DNA from: JBOGED01 sp050743625
GTDB taxonomy: Bacteria; Actinomycetota; Nitriliruptoria; Euzebyales; Egibacteraceae
NCBI GenBank assembly: GCA_050743625.1
Contig: JBOGED010000408.1
Span: 1 to 14,941, forward strand
DNA length: 14,941 nucleotides
Direction of reading: 5' to 3'
Under the pieces are notes generated by a model, which was given only the letters and a program-made list of their open reading frames with translations, made no database searches and was not told where the DNA came from. Within the stretch, counting starts at the first letter, position 1. Every line of letters begins with the position of its first letter. Of this stretch, positions 5,864-12,355 are shown in pieces. Position numbers and translations under genes: made by a program.

Positions 5864-7360
5864 ATGTTTGTTGATGTACGTCCGACCTCGAGGCTGCGAG
5901 GCGCCAAGGCGCTCGACGTGACGACGTCCCTCCACCCGATCTTCCAGGCGTTGTGCGAGGATACGCTCGATCTGTCACGGCTGCGCATGGTTTGTGACTG
6001 GGTCCAGTACCGGAATAACTTTCGTGAAGTCATCGACGTCCGGGCGATTCTCCCCGCCAGTGCGGCTGTCAACGGCGTCATCGGGATGGGCGCGACCGAC
6101 GACGACATAGAGATCGCGGTCGATCTCCGGCGTTGCGCGGACGCGGCGTTGAAGGACGTCGCGCAAGCGGCGATCGGGCAATACCACGGGTCCGGGTCCG
6201 GGTCCGAGCCTCGGGTGTTCCTCGAATCCTGGCGGCCCACCACTCAGAGCTGCATCTGGGAGTTCAACCGGTTGTACTGGCAGGCGCTCGACCTCTGGGA
6301 AGAGGCGACCGGGCAGATGTACGAGTCGGCGCTGCCCGGCGGCTCCAGCGACGCCCGCAACACCGAGGCGGTCCGGGAGCTACTCCGCGACCTGTTCGCG
6401 ATATGGGACCAGCTCGCCGCCCGCAATGCGCTTTCCGACGAGCTGTACGTGATCGAGTTGGGCGTCGGCAACGGGAACCAAGCGAAGACCTTCCTCGACG
6501 AGTTCTTGATCGTCGAGGCCGTCCAGGGCCGCGACTATTACCGGCGGCTCCACTACCTGATGTGTGACTACTCGCCGCACGTCCTGCAGCTCGCCCGGAA
6601 GGCGGTCGCGTCACATTCTGACCATGTCAGCTCGTTCGTCCTCGACGCGACGCAGCCGACGACCTCTCTGGGGTTCCTGAAGTACAAGGTCTTCTTGATC
6701 TATGTCTCAAACGTCTACGACAACCTCCCGACCGACGAGGTCGCCCGCCTCGGTGGCCGCTCTTACCGGGTCGAGACCCGCGCATACCTGCCGGCGGCGG
6801 AGGCGGGCAGTATCGCGAGCGACTTCTCGACCGATCTGAAGGCCCTCCCTGAGCTGGTCCACAAGCTGCTCCGCCTGGGTCCCGCGCTGCTCTCCGAGGC
6901 TGCACCCGCCCATTTCGGCAAGGCCAGCGATGCGGTGGAGTTCTGGTCGAGAGTATGGGCCGGACTGCGGCTCACAGAGCGGTACGCCCCCCTGGTAGGG
7001 CTCGACCTCTACCGGATCGCCCCCGGCGTGAGCGGCGAGATGCTGCGTCCGCTGTTGGAGTCGGGCGGCGACATTCGCATGCACGTCAACAACGGGGCGG
7101 TGGCGAGCTTCGTCGACACCCTGCCACTTCTCCATCCGTACGGCAGGCTCCTGAATCACGACCTCTTCGTCACCGACACCCACCGGTACCGCATCGGATT
7201 TCTCGGACCTGGAAAGTACGAGGGCTCAGTCGTGAACTGGATCAACGGACCGCTCTTGCAACATATCGGCAACCGGAAGGGGTTTGACGTGCGGTACCAA
7301 CCATTCCGGCACCGCAAAGGTACGAACATTGTCACGATGACCGCGCAGGTGCGTGACTGA
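5864..7360 (+). CDS. SAM-dependent methyltransferase-like protein of unknown substrate
   Basis: 498 residues from ATG 5864, with GGAGGG 5 nt upstream. The first ~190 residues are not recognised. The Rossmann motif I is clear: ELYVIELGVGNGNQ (193-206). It is followed by YLMCDYSPHVLQLARKAV (231-248) with D235 at the acidic position after strand 2, FVLDATQP (258-265), and IYVSNVYDNLPTDEV (279-293) at the post-motif region. The SP and NxxDNLP pattern recalls the MidA/NDUFAF7-type (PF02636) enzymes, though similarity is too weak to claim membership. The C-terminal ~200 residues, with HVNNGAVASFVDTLPLLHPYGRLLNHDLF and a basic tail, may form a substrate domain. It heads the operon; its stop overlaps the next ATG by 1 nt. 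In an operon that makes and recycles AdoMet, it is the obvious AdoMet user. A three-copy GGGTCC tract encodes GSGSGS in the linker. Confidence 0.7.
   Translation: MFVDVRPTSRLRGAKALDVTTSLHPIFQALCEDTLDLSRLRMVCDWVQYRNNFREVIDVRAILPASAAVNGVIGMGATDDDIEIAVDLRRCADAALKDVAQAAIGQYHGSGSGSEPRVFLESWRPTTQSCIWEFNRLYWQALDLWEEATGQMYESALPGGSSDARNTEAVRELLRDLFAIWDQLAARNALSDELYVIELGVGNGNQAKTFLDEFLIVEAVQGRDYYRRLHYLMCDYSPHVLQLARKAVASHSDHVSSFVLDATQPTTSLGFLKYKVFLIYVSNVYDNLPTDEVARLGGRSYRVETRAYLPAAEAGSIASDFSTDLKALPELVHKLLRLGPALLSEAAPAHFGKASDAVEFWSRVWAGLRLTERYAPLVGLDLYRIAPGVSGEMLRPLLESGGDIRMHVNNGAVASFVDTLPLLHPYGRLLNHDLFVTDTHRYRIGFLGPGKYEGSVVNWINGPLLQHIGNRKGFDVRYQPFRHRKGTNIVTMTAQVRD
6188..6205 (+). repeat. GGGTCC hexamer repeated three times
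   Basis: Three perfect tandem copies inside the methyltransferase-like gene code for Gly-Ser three times. Each copy gain or loss would keep frame. It is likely a flexible linker between the N-terminal region and the catalytic domain. Confidence 0.9.
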
Positions 7361-8487
7361 TGCCTGGTCACGCGACGGCTCCGCGCTCTTTGCCTTATCT
7401 ACCCACCACCGTCGTCGGGTCGTACTCGGTCCCGGAATGGCTCGACCGGCTCAAGACGGATTATTACCAAAATCGTCTGAGCAAGCAGCACCTGAGTGAG
7501 ATCTGTGACGCATGTATCAAGGCAGCGCTCAAGGACCAGGAGCTCACCGGGATCGATGTGGTATCCGACGGGGAGCTCCGCCGAGACAACGACATCGACT
7601 ACCTTCTCGCCAGGATTCCGGGTATTGAGGTGGAAAACACCGCGAAGACTTACTATTACGACTATTACGAGACAGTGGTAACGACCGCGCTGCCGAGCCA
7701 TGAGGCGACCGCCCTAGGCCTAGCTGAAGATTTCTCCTTTACCCGCGCGCACACCGATCGGCCCATAAAGTTCTCCTTCACTGGGCCGTTCTCGCTGTCC
7801 CGTCGGGTACGCAACGACGCCTACCCGAACACGGCCGACCTCGTCTTGGCCCTCGCCGAGGTGCTGAACGCCGAAGCGCACCGGCTCGCGGCCGCGGGCG
7901 CCACGCTCATGCAGATCGACGAGCCGTTCCTGGCGGGGTACCCCGACGAGGTGAGCGTCGCGATCGAGGCGATCAACGTCGTCACGAAGGGTGTCGACGC
8001 GACGTGGGGCCTGCACGTGTGCTACGGCAACCGCTATGCGCGCCCCTCCTGGGAGGGCCACTACGACTTCCTGTTCCCGGCAGTCATCGACGCGAACGTC
8101 GATCAGCTGATCCTCGAGTTCGCTCGCAAGGGCTACGACGACCTGCAGCTCATCCAGCGGTTCGGGTGGGACCGGGCGTTGGGCCTCGGGGTGGTCGACG
8201 TGAAGACGGAGGACGTTGAAACCCCTGACCTGATCGCGGCGCGCATCCGCCGGGCACTGGACGTGGTGCCCCCCGAACGGCTGATCGTCAACCCCGATTG
8301 CGGGCTGCGCCACCTCCCCGCGGACGCGGCGCGGGCAAAGCTGCGAGCCATGGTCGAGGGCGCGGCCACGGTCCGCCAGGAACTGCCCAGAGGTGAGGGC
8401 GCCGCGCCAGCGGCGCTGGCGGCCGCGGAGCTACATAGCGTGAACAGCGACACCCATGGAGAGATGATCGATGAAGCCACTGGATGA
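7360..8487 (+). CDS. Core MetE-type cobalamin-independent methionine synthase, paralogue 2
   Basis: 375 residues from ATG 7360, which overlaps the stop of the previous gene (TGATG). Only the catalytic barrel of MetE is present. Visible motifs: TTVVGSYSVP (16-25), the N-terminal phosphate/substrate loop; SDGELRRD (69-76); TGPFSLS (141-147); MQIDEPFL (184-191), the canonical DEP; zinc ligands H219-V-C221, E253 in LILEFARKG and C314 in NPDCGLRHLP. The likely reaction is methylation of homocysteine to methionine with a zinc-activated thiol. Full MetE takes the methyl from polyglutamyl methyl-tetrahydrofolate using an N-terminal domain missing here. Core forms often use a methyl-corrinoid or another donor, so the donor is open. 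It sits between the methyltransferase-like gene and metK, whose ATG it overlaps by 17 nt. Compared with paralogue 1 it keeps all the canonical residues. Confidence 0.9.
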   Translation: MPGHATAPRSLPYLPTTVVGSYSVPEWLDRLKTDYYQNRLSKQHLSEICDACIKAALKDQELTGIDVVSDGELRRDNDIDYLLARIPGIEVENTAKTYYYDYYETVVTTALPSHEATALGLAEDFSFTRAHTDRPIKFSFTGPFSLSRRVRNDAYPNTADLVLALAEVLNAEAHRLAAAGATLMQIDEPFLAGYPDEVSVAIEAINVVTKGVDATWGLHVCYGNRYARPSWEGHYDFLFPAVIDANVDQLILEFARKGYDDLQLIQRFGWDRALGLGVVDVKTEDVETPDLIAARIRRALDVVPPERLIVNPDCGLRHLPADAARAKLRAMVEGAATVRQELPRGEGAAPAALAAAELHSVNSDTHGEMIDEATG

Positions 8488-9685
8488 CAACGAGTACCTG
8501 TTCACCTCGGAGTCGGTAACGGAGGGACACCCTGACAAGGTGGCCGACCAGATATCGGACGCCGTCCTCGATTCGGTAATGGCCGAGGATCCGGGTGGCC
8601 GCGTGGCGTGTGAGACGCTGGTGACCACCGGTCTCGTGGTGCTCGCGGGTGAGATCACCACGACCGCGAGGCCTGAGTTCACCGAGATCGTCCGTGAGAC
8701 CCTCTGTGAGATCGGCTACGACAGCGGCGAGTTCGGGTTCGACGGCAACCACTGCGCGGTCATGGTCGCGTTGGACAAGCAGTCACCCGACATCGCCCAG
8801 GGCGTCGACACGGCTCAGGAGCGGCGGGGTCAGTTAAGTGACGACGACCTGGACAGTGTCGGCGCCGGTGACCAAGGCATGATGTTCGGTTATGCGTCGA
8901 ACGAGACGCCGGAGCTGATGCCGCTCCCCATCGCGCTGGCGCACCGGCTCGCCCGGCAGCTCGCCCACGTGCGGAAGTTGAACGTCATCGACTACCTCCG
9001 CCCGGACGGCAAGACGCAGGTCACGGTGCGCTACCGCGACGGGGTGCCGATCGCGATCGAGAAGGTGCTGATCTCCACCCAGCATCGGGAAGGGATCGAG
9101 GACCAGATCCCGGCGGACCTATGGGAAAACGTGGTCCTCCCGGTGCTGCCCGGCGGGCTCTACGACGCGGCTGAGCTGCGCGAGAACTTCTACGTCAACC
9201 CGACGGGCCGGTTCGTGATCGGCGGTCCGGTCGGCGACGCCGGGCTCACCGGGCGAAAGATCATCGTCGACACCTACGGCGGGTTCGCCCGGCACGGTGG
9301 TGGCGCGTTCTCGGGCAAGGACCCGTCGAAGGTCGACCGCTCGGCCGCGTACGCCGCCCGGCACGTGGCGAAGAACATCGTGGCGGCCGGGCTCGCCGAT
9401 CGGGTCGAGGTGCAGGTGGCCTACGCTATTGGGATGGCGAGGCCTCTGTCGATGATGGTCGAGACGTTCGGGACCGAGCGCATTCCACGGTCGACGATCC
9501 TCTCGCTGGTCGAGGAGCACTTCGACCTCCGCCCCGCCGCGTTCCGCGACTCGCTCAAGCTGCACCGACCGATCTACAAGAAGACCGCCGCGTACGGCCA
9601 CTTCGGCCGGGACGACGACGACTTCACCTGGGAGCACACCGACAAGGCCGACGTCCTGCGCAGCGCTGCCGGGCGGTCTTCGTAA
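8471..9685 (+). CDS. metK: S-adenosylmethionine synthetase
   Basis: 404 residues, the usual length. It joins ATP and methionine to form AdoMet, with release of phosphate and pyrophosphate, as a cytoplasmic oligomer needing Mg2+ and K+. Seen: SESVTEGHPDK (13-23) with catalytic H20, GAGDQGMMFGYA (131-142) as signature 1, and GGGAFSGKDPSKVDRSAAYAAR (277-298) as signature 2 with the pyrophosphate-binding loop. ATG 8471 is preceded by GGAGAG and lies inside the end of the previous gene (17-nt overlap), so translation is coupled. Only 26 nt separate it from ahcY. A copy inside a methyl-cycle operon may be a second, dedicated MetK besides a housekeeping one elsewhere; the window cannot show that. 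Confidence 0.97.
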   Translation: MKPLDDNEYLFTSESVTEGHPDKVADQISDAVLDSVMAEDPGGRVACETLVTTGLVVLAGEITTTARPEFTEIVRETLCEIGYDSGEFGFDGNHCAVMVALDKQSPDIAQGVDTAQERRGQLSDDDLDSVGAGDQGMMFGYASNETPELMPLPIALAHRLARQLAHVRKLNVIDYLRPDGKTQVTVRYRDGVPIAIEKVLISTQHREGIEDQIPADLWENVVLPVLPGGLYDAAELRENFYVNPTGRFVIGGPVGDAGLTGRKIIVDTYGGFARHGGGAFSGKDPSKVDRSAAYAARHVAKNIVAAGLADRVEVQVAYAIGMARPLSMMVETFGTERIPRSTILSLVEEHFDLRPAAFRDSLKLHRPIYKKTAAYGHFGRDDDDFTWEHTDKADVLRSAAGRSS

Positions 9686-9711
9686 CCTTCGTCAATTTAG
9701 AGGAGAACCAG

Positions 9712-11169
9712 ATGCCTGACGTACAAACCGTAAACGGCGTCGACTTCGCCGTCGCGGACCTGACCTTGGCTGAGTACGGCCGCAACGACATCCGGTTGGC
9801 TGAGCACGAGATGCCGGGGCTGGCGGCAACCCGTCGTGAGTACGCGGGGCAGCAGCCGCTGCGGGGTGCGCGTATCACGGGCTCACTCCACATGACGGTG
9901 CAGACGGCCGTGCTGATCGAGACCCTGGTCGCTTTGGGCGCGCAGGTCCGTTGGGCCAGCTGCAACATCTTCTCGACCCAGGACCACGCCGCCGCGGCCG
10001 CCGTCGTGGGACCGGACGGTACGCCCGACGCGCCCGCCGGGGTACCGATCTTCGCGTGGAAGGGCGAGTCGCTCGAGGAGTACTGGAACTGCACGGAGCG
10101 GGCGTTGACGTGGCCGGACGGCGGTGGCCCGAACATGATCCTCGACGACGGTGGCGACGCCACGCTGCTGGTGCACAAGGGCGTCGAGCTCGAGAAGGTC
10201 GGCAAGGTACCGAGCGAGGCATCCGCCGAGTCCGAAGAGATGGCGGTCGTGCTGCGGCTGCTCCAGCGCAGCTTGGACCGCGACCCCAATCGTTGGACCA
10301 CGCTCGCGGCGGAGATCCGCGGCGTGACGGAAGAGACCACGACCGGCGTGCTCCGGCTGTACGACATGTTCCGTGCTGGCACGCTGCTGTTCCCGGCGAT
10401 CAACGTCAACGACTCCGTCACCAAGTCGAAGTTCGACAACAAGTACGGGTGCCGGCATTCCCTCATCGACGGCATCAACCGCGGCACCGACGTGCTGATC
10501 GGCGGCAAGGTCGCGGTGGTCTGCGGCTATGGTGACGTCGGCAAGGGGTGTGCCGAGTCCCTGCGGGGCCAGGGCGCTCGCGTCATCGTGACCGAGATCG
10601 ACCCGATCTGTGCCTTGCAGGCGGCGATGGACGGGTTCCAGGTGGCCCGTCTCTCTGACGTCGTGTCGACCGCGGACATCTTCGTGACGGCGACCGGGAA
10701 CCTCGGCGTCATCATGGTCGGCGACATGGCCGCGATGAGACACCAGGCGATCGTCGGCAACATCGGTCACTTCGACAACGAGATCGACATGGCCGGCCTG
10801 ACCGCCACGCCGGGCATCTCCAAGACCACCATCCGGCCCCAGGTCGACGAATGGCGGTTCCCCGACGGCCACTCCGTGATCGTGCTCAGCGAAGGCAGGC
10901 TGCTCAACCTCGGCAACGCCACCGGCCACCCAAGCTTCGTCATGTCCAACTCGTTCACCAACCAGGTGATCGCCCAGATCGAGCTGTTCACCAAGCCCGA
11001 GGACTACCCACTCGGCGTCTACGTGCTACCCAAGCACCTGGACGAGAAGGTCGCCCGCCTCCACCTCGGCGCGCTCGGCGTCCGCCTGACCGACCTGCGC
11101 CCCGAACAGGCCGCCTACCTCGGCGTCCCAATCGAAGGCCCCTACAAATCGGACCACTACCGCTACTGA
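9712..11169 (+). CDS. ahcY: S-adenosylhomocysteine hydrolase
   Basis: 485 residues, the long actinobacterial form. It reversibly splits AdoHcy into adenosine and homocysteine with bound NAD+, removing product inhibition of methyltransferases. Seen: SCNIFSTQDHAAAA (83-96) as signature 1; the catalytic lysine in NVNDSVTKSKFDN (K240); KYGCRHSLIDGINRGTD, as in other actinobacterial enzymes; the Rossmann loop VCGYGDVGKGCAESL (270-284) as signature 2; and the C-terminal KSDHYRY tail, which reaches the NAD site of the next subunit. GAGGAGAACC lies just before ATG 9712. It is the last gene of the operon; no adenosine kinase or deaminase is encoded after it. No clear terminator follows, only the P450 fossil on the opposite strand. 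Confidence 0.97.
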   Translation: MPDVQTVNGVDFAVADLTLAEYGRNDIRLAEHEMPGLAATRREYAGQQPLRGARITGSLHMTVQTAVLIETLVALGAQVRWASCNIFSTQDHAAAAAVVGPDGTPDAPAGVPIFAWKGESLEEYWNCTERALTWPDGGGPNMILDDGGDATLLVHKGVELEKVGKVPSEASAESEEMAVVLRLLQRSLDRDPNRWTTLAAEIRGVTEETTTGVLRLYDMFRAGTLLFPAINVNDSVTKSKFDNKYGCRHSLIDGINRGTDVLIGGKVAVVCGYGDVGKGCAESLRGQGARVIVTEIDPICALQAAMDGFQVARLSDVVSTADIFVTATGNLGVIMVGDMAAMRHQAIVGNIGHFDNEIDMAGLTATPGISKTTIRPQVDEWRFPDGHSVIVLSEGRLLNLGNATGHPSFVMSNSFTNQVIAQIELFTKPEDYPLGVYVLPKHLDEKVARLHLGALGVRLTDLRPEQAAYLGVPIEGPYKSDHYRY

Positions 11170-11482
11170 GTTGTGTGCTGGAGAGCTCGACGGGGAGGGC
11201 CTGCAGGCCACGCAGCAGGAGACTCTCGGCCGTAAGCGCTCGATGAACCGCGGGCTTAACGCCTTGCGCACGAGGCCGCGTAAGCGCGTGTGGTCGGGCG
11301 GGTCGACGCTGATCATGTGCTTGCCAAACACGCCATCGTCCCCGAGGGAGTACGCGAGCTGTCCCGGGCACCCTTGATTGCGGGCGTCCTTGGAGGGCTC
11401 AACAGTCTTGCGGCCATGGACCCTGGCGACGGGCTCATCCCGTCACCATGCACGAGCCCCCTTAACACCCTTCGGACAGGCC
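11170..11482. other. 313-nt intergenic region holding a gene fossil
   Basis: There is no intact gene here. The left two-thirds hold a decayed P450 on the minus strand (11183-11361). The rest, 11362-11482, shows no supported feature. No T-rich hairpin follows ahcY; the only clear dyad, GGCCTGCAGGCC (11198-11209), lies inside the fossil. Confidence 0.5.
11183..11361 (-). pseudogene. Cytochrome P450 fossil with internal deletion
   Basis: In one minus frame, starting near 11361, the chain reads QLAYSLGDDGVFGKHM, then ISVDPPDHTRLRGLVRKAL and SPRFIERLRPRV. This is the conserved helix-C region of bacterial P450s (DPPDHTRLR..V...F.P). From about 11224 a different frame reads ESLLLRGLQALPVEL, which matches the usual C-terminal end of such enzymes (LLRGL..LPV). 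The I-helix, ExxR and heme-cysteine loop in between, about 300 residues, are missing. The two ends are joined out of frame. It looks like a P450 gene collapsed by a large internal deletion. The N-terminal match is strong; the C-terminal match is short. Confidence 0.6.
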
Positions 11483-11917
11483 TCAGCGCAGGTACGGGCG
11501 GAGCGCGATCTCATCGTCAGGGCGGACACGGCGGAGCTCGACCACCGACCGAAAGCCCTCGTCCGGAGTGACGATCGCCGTGATGCCTTCCTCGGCGCAG
11601 GTCGCCACATGGACGAGGTCACGAGCGGTGAGGTGCGGATAGCGCGTCACCAGACCGCCCATACGTTGCATCACGGCATGAGTGATCGGTAACACGGGTG
11701 CGAACAGGTCGAGAGCGCCTTCCGCCATCCGCGCGCCCCGCTCGCGACTGTCGACGACGGTGAACCGGTGGAAGATCTCCTGGATCACCTCCGCCGAGGT
11801 CACGGCGAGCAAACGGCCTGACTCGGCATGGCGCAATATCGTTCGGCAGGGCTCTCGCAGCGGATGCTCCCGGCCGGCGGCATACATGATCACCGCGGTG
11901 TCGATGAAGATGGTCAT
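11483..11917 (-). CDS. PIN-domain toxin, VapC-like
   Basis: 144 residues from ATG 11917. PIN nucleases cut RNA with a cluster of acidic residues holding Mg2+. Those are visible: D6 in MTIFIDTAVIMYAAG, E47 in AEVIQEIFHRF, D100 in TARDLVHVATC, and D119 in VTPDEGF. The length fits VapC proteins. Its ATG overlaps the TGA of the upstream antitoxin gene (ATGA), giving coupled translation with antitoxin first, the usual order. It likely inhibits translation by cutting tRNA or rRNA when the antitoxin is lost; the actual target is unknown. All four acidic residues are present, so it may be active. Confidence 0.85.
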   Translation of the reverse strand: MTIFIDTAVIMYAAGREHPLREPCRTILRHAESGRLLAVTSAEVIQEIFHRFTVVDSRERGARMAEGALDLFAPVLPITHAVMQRMGGLVTRYPHLTARDLVHVATCAEEGITAIVTPDEGFRSVVELRRVRPDDEIALRPYLR

Positions 11918-12162
11918 CGATCGGTGGTGGGGGCCGCTCCTCGGGCGATCTGTCCCTTCATGACCTCCCAGTCATCCACTGGGGCCTCGAGCGAGAACAG
12001 CGCCTCCAGCGCCTGCGAGCGTGTCCGCCGCCTAGGCGCCGTGTAGGCGTCGATCGCCTCACGGATGACGGACCCGACCGAGACTCCTCGGCGGCTGGCA
12101 ATCCGCTCCAGCCGCTCCCGTTGCTCGGGAGTCAGCAACACCTGCGTTCGCTCACTCAACAT
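11914..12162 (-). CDS. Ribbon-helix-helix antitoxin
   Basis: 82 residues from ATG 12162. The N-terminal half is a CopG/Arc-type ribbon-helix-helix: strand ERTQVLLTPEQ, helix RERLERIASRRG, and helix VSVGSVIREAIDAYT. This would bind DNA as a dimer and repress its own promoter. The C-terminal half (about 45-82), with LEALFSLEAPVDDWEVMKGQIARG, would wrap and block the PIN toxin. The SD spacing is missing because the -10-like TATAGT ends 6 nt before the ATG, which suggests a leaderless mRNA. It precedes and overlaps the toxin gene by 4 nt. Confidence 0.85.
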   Translation of the reverse strand: MLSERTQVLLTPEQRERLERIASRRGVSVGSVIREAIDAYTAPRRRTRSQALEALFSLEAPVDDWEVMKGQIARGAAPTTDR

Positions 12163-12176
12163 ACGCCTACTATACT
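12163..12176 (-). promoter_or_regulatory. Leaderless promoter of the toxin-antitoxin pair
   Basis: On the minus strand TATAGT (12174-12169) is followed by six bases and then ATG, so transcription would begin at or next to the start codon. The plus strand reads TACTA-TACTA-TG, a 5-nt tandem repeat that could serve as the antitoxin operator. No -35 is clear. Confidence 0.5.
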
Positions 12177-12303
12177 ATGCGCAGGTCTTGGTGCCGGCGC
12201 GGAACACGGCGCGCACGTCATGGAGGGCTCCTGCACTGAGATGAGAATCGGCTACATGCCGCCTGGTTTGCCGGGTTCGCGCCAGTTGGTTGGTGGCCTA
12301 TTC

Positions 12304-12351
12304 CTGCACTGTGCAGAGTAATGCCGGTAGTTCGGCAAAACTCTGCACAGT
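12304..12351. terminator. Nested hairpin after the SARP-type regulator gene
   Basis: CTGTGCAGAGT (12309-12319) pairs with ACTCTGCACAG (12340-12350), with one more A-T pair outside (12308/12351). Inside, TGCCG (12322-12326) pairs with CGGCA (12333-12337) across a 2x2 AA/AA internal loop, with a GTAGTT loop. It begins 5 nt after the stop of the minus-strand regulator gene. There is no T-tract. CTGCAC-T-GTGCAG (12304-12316) offers an alternative fold. Confidence 0.65.
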
Positions 12352-12355
12352 AGCG

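Noticed and set aside
5532..5978. Minus-strand open frame across the operon leader
   Set aside because: It overlaps the start of the methyltransferase gene, has a low-complexity tail and no motif.
9883..10929. Long minus-strand open frame (348 codons) over ahcY
   Set aside because: Antisense shadow of ahcY with no recognisable motif.
12121..12321. Plus-strand 66-codon frame between the TA pair and the SARP gene
   Set aside because: It begins inside the antitoxin gene on the opposite strand and has no ribosome site or motif.
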